DNA of 64,000 bases from Toxorhynchites rutilus septentrionalis (GCF_029784135.1 NC_073746.1:9271380-9335379); one strand, 5' to 3'; shown: positions 33,580 to 45,847, counted from the stretch's first letter. Notes: generated by a model from the letters alone, not told the origin. Made by a program: numbers and translations.

Positions 33580-36300
33580 TTCATTTCCCTAATCTAATCC
33601 CTATCTATAAACGACGAACCGGGCTCCATTCATTCGCACTACTATGCTTTGTTTCGTGATCACTTCATTCAAAATTTATTTAAACAAAAGTACCCACCCA
33701 CATGGCCATGTATATTTAGGGTTAGGGTTACTCACGCGTTGGCTGGTTCTGTCTGGAGCGCTGTAATGACGTAGCAGCTCCCTTCCGACAGTATTGGTCT
33801 CACGTCGGGAGATTTCAACCCGACACGTGGGGTTAGAAGTGCGGTTATCGATGATGATGATGCGGTGCGACGAGCTCGAACCGGAAGTTGTTGGACCGGT
33901 CAGCCGTTACCTTAATCCGCAGGTTTCAAATACGAACAAAAAAGCCGTCGAACGGTTGTTCGACGCATTTAATCTAATGCCTTTAATGCTATTCATATTC
34001 AAATTTACCTTTTTTTTATGAATTAACACTACACACAATTAATAGGGTCGTTTTAAATCGCTACTATTCCTAACAATTCTACGGAAAAAAAAGACAAAAA
34101 GAAACAGAACGAACTAATTATATTTGAAAAACATTTCACAACACAACTCTTACTTCCCAAAAACACACCGCGACGCGACGAACAAAAAATACTCGCACTC
34201 CTGCCTCGTCCACGATTCAGGTTGAAATGAACGAGCAAAACAGCATTAATTCGAAAATCCGCGTAAAAAAACCGCGTTAATTGGAAAATCCACGTAAAAA
34301 AAACCATGTCACCTAATGATAGATATCAAATGGGACTATCTTTACGTAGAACGGAAGTAAAAAGGTGAGTGTTGCTCGCTTCCGAAAGCCCGTAGTTTTT
34401 TCCTGCAATTTCGTTGGTTACTGGTAGCTATAGTTCGGTTTTCCTCACGAATGAGGTCATCTGCTGTTGCTAGAAGATTCCCTAGTAATTTGTACACTCT
34501 TCTGCCGATGCGCGCGCAGCACCACTGTTGGACCGTCCAGAACTAAGTAGACAGGGAAAGACATTCACGAATCGTTACCCGTAAAAACCCCGTCCCCGGC
34601 GAGCTTTCCGTTACCCAACACCTAAAATCCGTGATAAGGTGCGGCACTGAGCGCTAAGCTCCGCACTAATAACCGTAATATGCTCTGATGGAACATAAGA
34701 GGAAAATGTGAGCTGAGTTCGGGATGTGATATTGCACTGGCCTTTTTTTAAAAAAACCGCGTTAATTGGAAAATCCGCGTTAATTGGAACATCCGCGTGA
34801 AAAAAACCGCGTTAATTGGAAAATCCGCGTGAAAAAAACCTCGTAAAAAACCACGTAAAAAACCTGGGTGTAATGTTCTTTTCAAATCCGCGAACTTCTC
34901 CCAACCCACGGTTTGAAACAGAGCAAAGAAACGATTGTCCGCTCTCATGAGTCAGGTTGAGTCAGCTTTCTCGCGAGTTTCAGAATCGCCTCTCGAAACC
35001 TGACTCGGAATTATCGCTAAGCCGCGCATAAGTGATCGAATTGCGAGGCACTTCGTCTACTCACCCTTGACAGGTGTATGTGTGACGGAACATTAATCGC
35101 TGCGCTTGCATCCAACTACACAACACTTGTATACAATTTATGTATGCCTTTGTGCGCAAGGAATATTGGGAAGCAGTTCGTTTCATTTGTACTGCTACCC
35201 TTATATTAATTATACAACTTGTAGCATGACTACTACATCTTCACGATGGCAGGTTCGGGTCAAGGCGCTTATATCAATGTATAACAGGTGAAGCAACATC
35301 ATCAGTTCAATAAGAAGGGGATTACGGTTTGTGGAGAGGGGGTTGTGTGTTTTGTTATTGCTAGGATACGCTATTTTTGCCTTTTTACATGCAAGAGTGT
35401 GGAATTGAGAATGAAATACTACAAAATCATCCCTTCTATTTCACATAAATTCGCAAAAGCCGAACATAGTAGGCATCGTTCGAATAAGCGTCGTAGCAGT
35501 TTGTAGAGAGCCGCCGGCAGCGTTCTGATGCTGTTTATAAACAATACCGACAGCAATTCCAAGATGGCTGAAAGTGCATTTCATATGATTGTTTTACCTG
35601 GTACATATAGAGGCGCCTTGGTTCGTGCGAACTGGTCGTGAACAGGCCATGTTTACGAAAGTCCACAAAATTCTGGTCGATGGCATCTTCCTCCCTGATT
35701 AGTGAAATGTGTAGTAATGGGTCCGAATTATTATGGGAGCCGGTGTCAGCTAGTTTCCAGAACAACTTTGCACAAGTGAACGAAGATGATTTTAAAATTT
35801 TCTCTTTCTGAGCTTCATCATCCTGACATGGTCAAACGATTACAGTTGGTCTCCATGTTTCAGAAAAACAATAGGATTAAGGATGTCGATGATATTCTTC
35901 AATTAAAATAAATATAATTTCACTTTTCAAATACTAGAAGTGCTATCCAGTGCATACGCTTCAATGCTCTCAATGTATCGTTAGTCTCAAGCTGGGTGCG
36001 ATTAATACCAACCAACGTCGTTGAGAAGTGCAGGGAAGCTTCAAGCGGTGTCGTTTCAATGATCTGATCTCTGATGTCAATGAGACGAAAATACGGAAAT
36101 GAAATGAGCATTACTATTCGATTCGAGGATTACATTCGTGAATTTGCTTTGTGAAAATTGGAACAAAGGAATTCATAGCAATTGATTGCAATTTCACACA
36201 ATTTACAGTGTTTGTATCGGTTTCCACCTACTGTAAAAAATACATACCTTACGTCTAGATACAATATCAACCATGCGTAGCATTCAACAGCTGCTCATCA
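33580..36300. other. Intergenic DNA with repeat traces
   Basis: No supported gene. A minus-strand frame at 35920-36111 (MLISFPYFRLIDIRDQ...) has ordinary amino-acid composition but no domain I recognise. The ccgcgttaattgg repeats are listed separately. The tract ttagggttaggg near 33717 is only two units long. Confidence 0.4.
34257..34870. repeat. Dispersed 30-bp motif 'accgcgttaattggaaaatc'
   Basis: The motif accgcgttaattggaaaatc followed by cgcgtgaaaaa or similar occurs once near 34270 and at least three times in tandem between 34755 and 34840. Degenerate forms lie near 19990. It is an A-rich simple repeat of unknown origin. Confidence 0.65.
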
Positions 36301-37349
36301 CAACTTCCCACGGTTCTTAATAAGGAAAAATTCTCGTTCAACTTCTCCACCCGCCCCAACGGGTAAATCACATCCACTTTCTGGTGCAATTACTACAGTT
36401 CCTCGAGTCTATACAATGCCATCGCTTTGAACTCTCACATACACATCGATCAGGTTCAAATAGTGCGAAATTGCAGCTGAGTTCCGACGCGATCGCTTGT
36501 TCAGCGACGAGTTCTGATTGCATTTCCCATTCCGTACACACATCGACCGATCGTCAAATTGTGACAACGCGCATGTTGTGAACGTAAAGTGTGAAACCTA
36601 CCACCAGAGAGCATAGAACATAACCCCAGCGATTCGTGGTAACAAGTGCGAACCGCAGAAAGGCGGAATGTAAATTGATAAGAAGTGTTACTATCGAAAC
36701 AAAAAAGCGAACCCAACGCAAGTTCTACAAATTAACTGTGTGAAAAGAAAGTTACTGTCATCAGTAGTCAGCTGCTGGTCTCGGTCAACGAAAGTGGAGG
36801 ACCGTGATTTTTTTTTGCCTTCGCGTCGTTCCAATTTTGGACAGACAAATAATTCGAGCCAAGGGTGGTTTATGGAACCTATAAGGAGCCACTGAAGCGT
36901 GGAGTGCGATTGGTGATTATTGCAACGGAGGAATGCATCTTCGAAGGTTTTGTGACGGGGATTTGTAGCAGTGATTAATACCTGGAATAATTTTCATTAG
37001 AATTAATTGTGTTGAGAGAACGATTATTGTTGCATGAGACTGTTGAGGATATCGCACATTGAAGTGGATCTATTATATGTGACAAACAGTTTCAATCACT
37101 TATTTCACCTAGAAGTGCAAGATAACTGTGAAATGCTTGAAACGATTGTATTAATTTGCCAAAACCACACAGAAAACTTTATCGAAAATCGTAAAAAGAG
37201 GGATATTTCCATTTAACACCCTGGACAGATCCCAACTCGTTGTTCTTCCAATTTAGCATTTTTATAATTCAACTAAATTTCACAATAGTTTGTTTGCTGA
37301 CTTGGGACATAAAAATATTCACTTACACAACAGAAGCTATCAAAAAACA
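36300..37349 (+). other. Probable promoter and 5' UTR region of ninjurin gene 1
   Basis: No protein-coding exon is visible. The stretch contains GC-richer text and several gt..ag pairs, so untranslated exons of ninjurin gene 1 could lie here. I cannot fix a transcription start. Confidence 0.35.
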
Positions 37350-37910
37350 ATGGCGAAAGAATCGGAAAATTCGATGGAAATGCGCCCCCCGAACGCAACG
37401 AAAATAATCACACCCACCACTATTGACCGGGCCGAGACAGCGAGTCTACTGGTGCGCAGTCACAGCGCAACGGAAATAGACGGTGCCCGACGAAACCGTG
37501 GCCAGCAAACCCAAGTGTACGATGTCCACAAAGGAATCGCCGAGAGTGCAATGGATATATCGCTGCTGACGGCCAATGCCAACCAGCTGCGACTGCTAAT
37601 AACCTACAACAACCGCTCGAAGACGTACATCGCGTGCATTACGTTGGTCATTATTTCGCTGGTTCTGCAGGTGCTGGTGGCCAGTGGGGTTATTATTATT
37701 AGGGTAAGGTGAAATGATTCATTCACTTTCTGTGCTAATCAAACAGAACCACAAAATCATTTGCAGAGTCAACCAAAATCGAAACGAAGTGTCCGGATGG
37801 AACGACTGAAGATCGCCACCTCTATTGGAGTGTCTATCATAACGGTTATCAATATTCTTGTGGCGTCCTTAGTTGTAACCGATGGATCGAGCTCTTCAAG
37901 TGTGCCCTAA
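37350..37910 (+). CDS. Ninjurin-family protein, gene 1 (165 aa, two exons)
   Basis: Ninjurins are small plasma-membrane proteins with two hydrophobic helices that act in adhesion and, for NINJ1, oligomerise to rupture dying cells. Exons are 37350-37703 and 37767-37910, split by a 63-nt intron (GTAAGG..CAG) in phase 0. The family core GIAESAMDISLLTANANQLR (amphipathic helix) leads into membrane span 1 (CITLVIISLVLQVLVASGVI); exon 2 gives span 2 (ATSIGVSIITVINILVASLV). The N-terminus of about 70 residues is hydrophilic, as in family members. ATG 37350 was preferred to codons upstream because the preceding open stretch has no conserved text. A poly(A) signal is at 37961-37966. Closest neighbour in this window by sequence is gene 3. 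Confidence 0.88.
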
Positions 37911-37960
37911 CCGCAAACGTTCCTTGGTAACCCCGTGATGTACACTAGTTGCACATTAGT

Positions 37961-37966
37961 AATAAA
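37961..37966 (+). promoter_or_regulatory. Poly(A) signal of ninjurin gene 1
   Basis: AATAAA, 51 bases after the stop codon. Confidence 0.65.
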
Positions 37967-38145
37967 CATAATCGATTCAGTAATCAAACCCGAATGCTCG
38001 ATTCTTCGTTCTCAACCACTGAACGGTGCGAGGTTATTTCCGTGAGTTTAGATTTTTCCTGCTATAACATCGTATCTATCGTTACATCCACATTCAGTTA
38101 GGATTCTGATTCCAATCGAAACAATTTATTCGAGCACAGGGAAAA

Positions 38146-38689
38146 ATGAATAATTCATCAGTCGCAAGATCCCACATTACCGTGCCGCCGGGAGAGAGAA
38201 GAACGTCCGAAGCACTTCCGCCGCTGGCAGTCACCCCAACGAGTGGATCGATCTACGATGGCGAGTCGAACTATGCGTTCAAATTCGATCAGAACCATTA
38301 TGATCTGTATCGAAGCGTCATTGAGATCGCTCTGAATGTGTCGTTTATGGCGGCCACCAGCAATCAGCTGAGACTCTTAATTAGTTTCCGCGAGGCGCAG
38401 AATTTTACCGCCAGCACGGGTCTGGTTACACTGTCGCTTATGATGCAGATCTTGATAGGAATCAACCTGGTGACGATTGCGGTGAGTTTGCTCCTGACAA
38501 TAATGGGTGTAAGTTTGTGCGATCACATTTTCATCCTTTCAGTTGAACCATCACTACACGTGGATAAAATTGAAGGCCTTCACATCGATTGCGTCCATAC
38601 TGCTAACAGTTGTTAATATTCTCATTCCTTTCATCATCAACTTCGAGCATTCGATGGTGGATTACTCTGAAATTTATAGACATCATTGA
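38146..38689 (+). CDS. Ninjurin-family protein, gene 2 (160 aa, two exons)
   Basis: Exons 38146-38481 and 38543-38689 flank a 61-nt intron (GTGAGT..CAG), phase 0, at the same place as in gene 1. The core reads YRSVIEIALNVSFMAATSNQ followed by LRLLISF, then span 1 (GLVTLSLMMQILIGINLVTI). Exon 2 begins LNHHYTWIKLKAFTS and carries span 2 (IASILLTVVNILIPFII). It is most like gene 4, sharing the YD-YR...ALN...ATSNQLRLL/AANSNQLRLL pattern rather than the AESAMDIS pattern of genes 1 and 3. It starts 236 bases after the end of gene 1 on the same strand. A poly(A) signal lies at 38722-38727. Confidence 0.88.
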
Positions 38690-38721
38690 TACTTGTGTTA
38701 TTGTATAGTATTTTTAGTGAA

Positions 38722-38727
38722 AATAAA
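38722..38727 (+). promoter_or_regulatory. Poly(A) signal of ninjurin gene 2
   Basis: AATAAA, 33 bases after the stop codon. Confidence 0.65.
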
Positions 38728-39149
38728 TTAAAATATATTTCTACTCGATTTACGTATTTCTGTCATTTTTTGTAAATTTTTGATAATTTTTCTCAATTTA
38801 TGTTCGTAATGTGAAGATTTCATTCGGGATCACAGAACCGATCATAGTTAAAGAAACTCTGGAAAGAGGCCTGGTTACTTATATAGTGTTTAGACCTAAT
38901 TCAATGCAACGTGACGAAACAACAAACATGCGAACATACAGAGTCAAATTGGAATATATAATGCCGAATTTTAAAAACAATGCGGGAAAATCACTGTTTC
39001 ATTTATAGAAATTATTATTGACAAAACTAACATGTTTCTTTTTGCATTCCATGCTGCTCTTCAATATGAAGAGGCCATTTATACATTACCGCGGACTTAG
39101 AATTCAAACATAAAAAATACGTAAAACTTTTCCGCGTTTTAAAGATTTT

Positions 39150-40208
39150 GTGATGATGAAAACCTCGATTTACACAAGATTGTCACTTCCGCATGGCATT
39201 GGACAAGTTGAACGAGTTCATCGTATTATCATTCCGATGATCACCAAGATGTCTATTGATAAACCTGAAGAGTGGTTCAAGCATGTTTCTGGCGTACAAA
39301 AATGCTTGAATAACAGTTGGCAGAGAACGATTGATATGACACCCTTTCAATTGTTGTCCGGTGTTAAGATGCGAACTAAAGAGGATCAAGTTCTGCACAA
39401 AATGCTACGAATGGAGTTACAACCCAGCAAACATTAAATCGTATAACTTTGCACATGATAAGTTACATATAATTTCGTATCGAATCACAATCGCATAAAA
39501 TATCAATCAAAATATCGATCATATATATCTAAAATCGTATAAAATGCAAAAACACGATTTTCCATGTCATCGATGGGTTGAGTGGTAACGTTGTCGTATT
39601 AAATCGCATATCAGCCCAAAAAGCATCGCATATCGTTATATACGGCTTTATATGCGTACAAAATATGGCATATACGTATATCGCCGCCACTTTTGTGTGT
39701 ATATGCTAGTTATCTGCATCATATATCATACAAATGTGTCTTGGTTGTATGTATATCGCCTCCAATTATAGCTATTCATACGACTTAATGTTTGCTGGGA
39801 AGCGAGTTTCGGAGAGGAAAGAACCGAACTGAGGAAAATGGCACAGAGGAGTATTCAGAAAATACAAGAGGAGAATCGAAATTATTACAATCTACGTAGG
39901 CAGCCAACGTATATTGTAATACTAATACGTAATACGTAGTAATACGTAGGAAGTATCGAGTAGGAGATCTAGTGGCAATACCGAAAACCCAGTTTGGTGT
40001 TGGTCAAAAGGTGAAACCAAAGTTTTTAGGACCGTACGAAATCACCAGTGTACTTCCCAACGATCGTTACGAAATGCGGAAGATTGACGATGAAACTGAG
40101 GGACCTAAGAGGACATCATCTGCCGGAGATTGTATAAAGCCGTGGACACTTCCGGGTCGGACGGAAGTGGTGTCAGGAAAGGCCGTGTGGGACGATCGGG
40201 TAATTTGA
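39150..40208 (+). pseudogene. Gypsy-type integrase 3' end, split by a MITE
   Basis: The first part (39150-39422) encodes HGIGQVERVHRIIIPMITKM and ...NSWQRTIDMTPFQLLSGV, the end of a Ty3/gypsy integrase core including its catalytic Glu (QVERVHR). A 377-bp MITE (39423-39799) interrupts it. After the MITE the tail resumes (QKIQEENRNYYNLRR, then GDLVAIPKTQFGVGQKVKPK and FLGPYEITSVLPNDRYEMRK), with an extra run of short tacgta-rich repeats near 39915-39955. The upstream part of the element is missing or unrecognisable, and no LTR is seen. It is a dead fragment, unrelated in sequence to the errantivirus at 20.9-33.6 kb. Confidence 0.85.
39423..39799 (+). mobile_element. 377-bp MITE, copy A
   Basis: Ends are CCCAGCAAACATTAAATCGT and its near-complement ACGACTTAATGTTTGCTGGG. 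AA flanks both sides (39421-39422 and 39800-39801). Two further copies of exactly 377 bp are in this window. Non-coding, AT-rich, with many tatatcg-like palindromic words. Confidence 0.88.
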
Positions 40209-40884
40209 CGAAAAATTCAGTTCGTACTCGACGACCATTCGATGTATATCGCGTGTGCATATTGTTATAATCAATATTTTAAATAAAGTTAATTTTACGA
40301 TATACTCTCAACTCTAAATCTTTCCTTCTTACATTTTTGATTATTGAATGAATATTTTCGTTTGAATTTTTGATTTTTGAAGCAAAAAGAACGCTGTGGA
40401 ACCATATTTAAACATATTAAACCCATCCTAGCTACCACCTTGTTTCATTAAATTATCATATTAGGTATTTTAAAAAAATAATTCAAAGTATTCATTTGAA
40501 TTCAGGAATTTCTACCCATATTAATCTACTGCGGATAATCGAAACAAATTATATGGAACAACCCCTATTCCAGCACCCTCCTCTACCTAGCTACGTTCAA
40601 TGTTGTTCAAATGATCAAATTTATAAAGCATATTAACAAATAATTTAAAATTTCTAATCTAAAAATTAAATAAATCAAAAATAAAATACTCCGGATAATC
40701 GAGTCTAAAATTCCGGATAATCAAGTCCGACCTGTATTTGAATAGAGTTTGTATGTTAACGTTCAGATATGCTTACCAGGGTTACCGTATCTACAGAATA
40801 ATTTGTATTTCTACAGATTATTCAGCTATTTTAAGAACAAGAATCTGTAGTTACGAATTACATATTTTTTGAATTTTATACAGC

Positions 40885-42051
40885 ACTAGCTGACCCGGCA
40901 AACTTCGTCCCGCCCAAAATTTGTTTTTTGTTGTCAATACCTTCAAACATTCACGTTTTCTTACTATGAGCAAGTTCATGGGTCCAATCGCAGAACTGTT
41001 CATTGATTGATCTTCTATTCGTCTCCGTTGAATTTGCTTTTTACTATAAAATTCCTAGCATTTCTAACAAAATTCTAACTAATCATTATAATATCAGATT
41101 ATTTTCAGACATAATTCTGGTTCAAAATTTTTCAACTTCTTGCACATAACATGTTTCTCCTTTACATGGAATAAATGTTTTATACAGAAAATATGATAGG
41201 ATAAAGACAGCCCTAAATCGGACAATTTCTTCCTCGAGTTCTGCTCAACACATCCGACGATCCTTTTTTTTGGTATAGACAGAAGAAGATATAGGAGTGC
41301 GTTTCATCACATTAAAATCCATTTCCAGTTTCGAACAAAAATCAATTTCGCTAGCGCAAACATCAAATGGACTAACAGCACTTGTCACTATGTAATTGTA
41401 GAACATATGGGAATTCAATTTTCCAAACTTTCCCTTTTTCCTTCAAAGCTTTCCGAAGATTTTCAATTGTCATGTTTGGCTAGAATATTTTTGGTTGAAA
41501 TATGTGCAATATTTTTATGGGACCCCCTCTCCATTCCAGAGGAGGGAGGGTGTCATACCATTATAGAAACATATCTCATACCCAAATGCAGAAGTTTGTG
41601 TTTCGTTTGTCTGGCAGCCCCCCTTAGAGAAGGGGGAAGGAGTGTATTCACCGTAGGAACGTTTCGTGCCGCGTAAAATCTTCACATGCCAAATATGACT
41701 CCATTTGCTTGATTAGTTTTCGAGTTATGCAGAAATTTATGTTTCATTTGTATGACAGCCCACCCTTAGAGAGCGGAAGGAGTGTCTAACCACCATATTT
41801 CTATGGTGGTTAGACACCATAGGTGTCTTTTTTTTTAGGTAATTTGTATGGCAGAAACCGCCCCCCCCCTTTGAGAGGGGGGGGGGGGGCTCAAACAATC
41901 ACGAAATCCTTCCCCGGCCCCAAAAACCCCTACATATCAATTTTCATATTGATCGGTTCAGTAGTTTCCTCCATAAGAATCAGACAGACACACAGACAGA
42001 CAGACAGAAATCCATTTTTATATATAATAGATAGATAGATATACAGATTTT
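40885..42051 (+). repeat. Dispersed element starting 'actagctgacccggcaaact', microsatellite tail
   Basis: It opens with actagctgacccggcaaact, a phrase common at the start of insect repeats, and ends in cagacagacagacag plus a tagatagatagat tail. ATACAG occurs just before the start and just after the tail, a possible 6-bp duplication. The middle holds three imperfect blocks with ccccccttagagaaggggg-type text near 41540, 41620 and 41760. No protein is visible. It resembles RTE-mobilised non-autonomous repeats, but the class is uncertain. Confidence 0.55.
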
Positions 42052-42059
42052 TCAATACA

Positions 42060-43360
42060 GGGGAAGCGTAACATAACCTAGAGAGGCTCAACGAAATTAT
42101 ACTGTTCTACGGTATCTGAATCATCCACGACCGAAACCCAATAGCGAAACAAATCATTAATCGATTGAACAACTCGATTACAAAACCTAGTTAAATGTTT
42201 TAACTACGTTTTGCCCCTGATTAATAAGTTGAATAAAACATTCCATGCTGAAACACCCGAATTCACTCAAATTTATTCGGAAACTAAACAAATGATCAGC
42301 AGTTGGAAAACGAGCTCCGAGAATTCAACTCTAGAATTTCTACGGAGAAATTGATATGAATGCCACACTGGACGAAGCTTCAGAATATAAGAAGAGCAAA
42401 CTGGTGCTAAGATTTACTTGTATTGAAAAATTTTCTGTATGAAAAATTGCATTTTCCAGGGCATTCGTCTTGTACCGCCATGGAATTGTTTAATTAAATA
42501 AATTAATTGAAAATTTTCTTTAAAATTTTAACAACTGGTGTTTGCCGGGTAAGGGAGTAAAAAGTGCCCCCAAACCAAATCACCAGCTGTATGGCAAATA
42601 TTGTATAGGATATTAAATACGAAATTTTGGCGGTTTATTTGAACCCCTATATGGTTGACCATAGGATCTATAGTGGAAAATACTTTTCCGTCTTTTTCAT
42701 AGGAGTCAGCAGTATGATAGAGCTCTGTGAGAAAACATAAATTCCTTGTGGAAGATATATCGGATTAATGAGAAGAACACTTAAAAAATCCAAATTATTA
42801 TTATTATTTTTTTTTGTTTTAATCTTACAATTGAAAACCACGAATACAATAAAATAATCGATTTCAAGAAAATAAAAATAATAACACAGGCGATGAAGAA
42901 AATAATTTCTGTGTCTCGCAATGCTCTTAAAAAATCAGTAAAAACGGCACTACATGTACAAAAAAAAACACATACGAACGCAGTTAAATAAAAATTAGAG
43001 CAGAAGTGGGTCTCAAAATTGTATTTTTTTCTAAATTTCAAAATGCCAGAAAATATATAATCACATTACCCGGGCCGTGATCGCCTTTTTAAAAACGGGA
43101 AATGTTTATTTTAAATCACTTTTATTCACAATTATTCACTTTACAACTACCGGTTACGCTCTGTACTTCTTACTAACTAACTCGGTCTAGCACGATCGGT
43201 CTTATTTATTGACTAAAACTGCTGATCGTGCACATTGGTGAAGATGCGCTTATCTGGCAGTCTGTAGCCGCGTGCGGTGTCCGTTTCTGGGCTGACTTGG
43301 CTGATATGCTAACGTGACTATATAAAAAAAATTGTACCGCTTATTCAATTTTTTTTATTA
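42060..43360. other. Intergenic AT-rich DNA
   Basis: No exon, RNA gene or bounded repeat is visible. Confidence 0.45.
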
Positions 43361-43369
43361 TTACATTTT

Positions 43370-43530
43370 TTGTTGAAAAAATTGTTTGAAGATATTTATT
43401 ATGAATATGAAGATATAGTATTTTTTCCATATTTTTGTCTCAAAGCTATTGAGAATGGCGTGAAAAAAACCAGAAGGAGCATTTTCACTATAGATTCTAT
43501 GGTGTACCATATAAGAACTCAAATATATGG
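43370..43530. repeat. Related copy of the foldback loop, without the mariner
   Basis: The text ttttcactatagattctatg followed by gtgtaccatataagaa at 43483 corresponds to the two sides of the mariner insertion at 15679 (ttttcactataactctta, then gtataccatataagaga after the element). It therefore behaves like an unoccupied relative of that site. Confidence 0.6.
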
Positions 43531-43682
43531 TACTACTGCTAACATGTTTTATTTAGTACCCTATACAATATTTTCCATACAGCTGGTGATTGACGAATCG
43601 ATTCTCAAAACAGCATAGGGATCAATTCAGAGAATTGAAATTCAGAGACCTGTGAAAAATCGAAAGCCTTTTTTCAATTTAT

Positions 43683-43958
43683 TTATAAATATTTTTTTAT
43701 TTCATTTATTGAAATACAAATCTTGGTTTTAGCACCAGTTCTATAAAACAACCTTTCGACTGGAACAGATGTGATCGTATGAGCCACTGGTTGCGGTACG
43801 TCACGCCTCTTAGTAGCTACCGCCAGTTGTGATCCTGTCAGTAAATTATTTGTACGGAAGGAAATCGTAGAAGAATCAGGCTGAGGCGATTCAAATCTTG
43901 ACATTATGTCTAAAGAATTTGTTAGGTGGTCTTTGATGAGACTAAAATCTATGTACAA
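43683..43958 (-). pseudogene. Possible hAT transposase dimerisation-domain remnant
   Basis: A 91-codon minus frame contains HTITSVPVERLFYRTGAKTK. The SVPVERLF...G text resembles the conserved C-terminal dimerisation motif of hAT transposases (typically S-VPSERLFS-AG). Nothing else of a hAT protein is recognisable, so this rests on one motif. Confidence 0.4.
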
Positions 43959-44185
43959 AACAAGTCTACAAAAGATCGAAAAAATCGGAGGAAAAAGATC
44001 GATTTTCTCGCTTTTTTCGAGTACAAAGAATAGATCAAAAAATCGGAAATCGGAATGGAAAAGATCGATCTTTTAAATATCGATCCAAGATCGCCCAATC
44101 CTATGCTGTTCTGAACTTGATAAAAGAAAACACATAAAATGAGTGATATTTAACATTTTATTCCATTGTATACATCCACGAAATA

Positions 44186-45482
44186 AAGGGTGTGTCGCAT
44201 CAAATTGCATCACGGAAAAAACGCTGTAGAAATTCGCCCAGTAGACCGATCCTTTTGAAAATTTTAGACAGTAAAATAAAAACTATTAAACAACTTTTGG
44301 CATTTTCTTTTTATTCATACTTCGAGCCCAAGCCCGTATGCTCGCACCTTCCTCTTTACCCCGTCCATAAGGTTCTGTACAACGTCAGGTTGTAGTTTTT
44401 TTTTAACAGAAATCCATTTTCTCTTGAAGTCCGCCTCCGATTTGACAACTTTTGGGTTCTTCCGGAGGGCCTGCTTCATAATCGTCCAATATTTCTCTAT
44501 AGGGCGAAGCTCCGGCGCGTTGGGCGGATTCATTTCCTTTGGCACGAAGGTGACCCCATTGGCTTCGTACCACTCCAACACGTCCTTTGAATAGGGGCAC
44601 GAAGCGAGATTCGACCAGAAGATGGTCGGGCCCTCGTGCTGCTTCAATAGTGGTAGTAAGCGCTTCTGTAGGCACTCCTTAAGGTAAACCTGCCCGTTTA
44701 CCGTGCCGGTCATCACGAAGGGGGCGCTCCGCTTTCCGCAAGAGCAGATCGCTTGCCACACCATGTACTTTTTGGCAAACTTGGATAGTTTCTGCTTGCG
44801 AATCTCCTCCGGAACGCTGAATTTGTCCTCTGCGGAGAAGAACAACAAGCCCGGCAGCTGACGAAAGTCCGCTTTGACGTAGGTTTCGTCGTCCATTACC
44901 AGGCAATGCGGCTTCGTCAGCATTTCGGTGTACAGCTTCCGGGCTCGCGTCTTCCCCACCATGTTTTGCTTTTCGTCACGGTTAGGAGCCTTCTGAACCT
45001 TGTATGTACGCAGCCCCTCCCGCTGCTTGGTCCGCTGGACGAATGAACTTGACAAATTCAGCTTATTGGCGACATCCCGGACCGAACTTCTCGGATCACG
45101 TCTAAACTGCTTAACTACGCGCTTGTGATCTTTTTCACTGACGGAGCATCCGTTTTTGCCGTTCTTCACCTTCCGGTCGATGGTTAGGTTCTCGAAGTAT
45201 CGTTTTAGTACTCTGCTGACCGTGGATTGGACGATTCCCAGCATCTTACCGATGTCCCGATGTGACAACTCCGGATTCTCGAAATGAGTGCACAGGATTA
45301 ATTCACGACGCTCTTTTTCGTTCGACGACATTTTTCCAATTTACAAAAAATTGAAAGTGAAGCATGGTCAACGTGATCTATACACTCTTATCTGATTATA
45401 AGCGAAAGCTGAAGATATAATTCCTAAAAATTAAATTTCTACAGCGTTTTTTCCGTGATGCAATTTGATGTGACACACCCTT
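44186..45482 (-). mobile_element. ITmD37E-type Tc1/mariner element, 1297 bp
   Basis: Terminal inverted repeats of about 47 bp begin AAGGGTGTGTC and continue CATCAAATTGCATCACGG; one base differs between ends (G versus A after GTGTC). TA lies on each side (44184-44185 and 45483-45484). ITmD37E is known as a mosquito-associated family. The transposase frame is open but its active site is altered (see gene). Confidence 0.9.
44315..45331 (-). CDS. ITmD37E transposase, open frame with catalytic Asp replaced by Asn
   Basis: A 338-aa DDE-family transposase. The N-terminus has two helix-turn-helix segments (SHRDIGKMLGIVQSTVSRVL; SVRDVANKLNLSSSFVQR). The first catalytic Asp is in LVMDDETYVKADF. The second region reads TIFWSNLASCPYSKDVLEWY, where the family has Asp at the N of SNL. 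The third residue is the Glu of APELRPIEKYW, and the N-to-E interval holds 37 residues, as in the DD37E family. The frame is complete from ATG 45331 to the stop inside the left terminal repeat's neighbourhood. Because DDE transposases need all three acidic residues for metal binding, this protein is expected to bind ends but not cut. Confidence 0.85.
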   Translation of the reverse strand: MSSNEKERRELILCTHFENPELSHRDIGKMLGIVQSTVSRVLKRYFENLTIDRKVKNGKNGCSVSEKDHKRVVKQFRRDPRSSVRDVANKLNLSSSFVQRTKQREGLRTYKVQKAPNRDEKQNMVGKTRARKLYTEMLTKPHCLVMDDETYVKADFRQLPGLLFFSAEDKFSVPEEIRKQKLSKFAKKYMVWQAICSCGKRSAPFVMTGTVNGQVYLKECLQKRLLPLLKQHEGPTIFWSNLASCPYSKDVLEWYEANGVTFVPKEMNPPNAPELRPIEKYWTIMKQALRKNPKVVKSEADFKRKWISVKKKLQPDVVQNLMDGVKRKVRAYGLGLEV

Positions 45483-45847
45483 TACAATTCACATTAGTAT
45501 GTTCCGGAATGTCGTTTATATTTTCTTTCATTCCGCGCGAGTCCCAAGTGATTCATCTTGTTGTTTCGTTGATTGGGTTGTCCACTGTGCGTCCTGTTGA
45601 TGCAGTATTGTTCTAACAAAATTTACCTAAATTTTACCTGTTTTGATCAAAATAGTTTTGAAAATTGGTGACAGTTACTCTGATGAGTAAAAATATAATT
45701 CAAATTTCATTCACTTTTGTTCAATCTCCTATTCTCTGCTTATATTTTGTTTTCCTCTGGCATAAAACCAAAATCTACAACACATTTGGGACGATTCGCT
45801 CAATGCAGTTTATTTCGGAGATTATACTTATTCATTATAAAATTAGA

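Noticed and set aside
33716..33730. Telomere-like ttagggttaggg
   Set aside because: Only two units, and dipterans lack TTAGGG telomeres. Chance match.
35920..36111. 63-codon minus frame with ordinary amino-acid composition
   Set aside because: No recognisable domain, no matching neighbouring exon and no convincing splice sites. It could be an exon of an unknown gene but cannot be supported.
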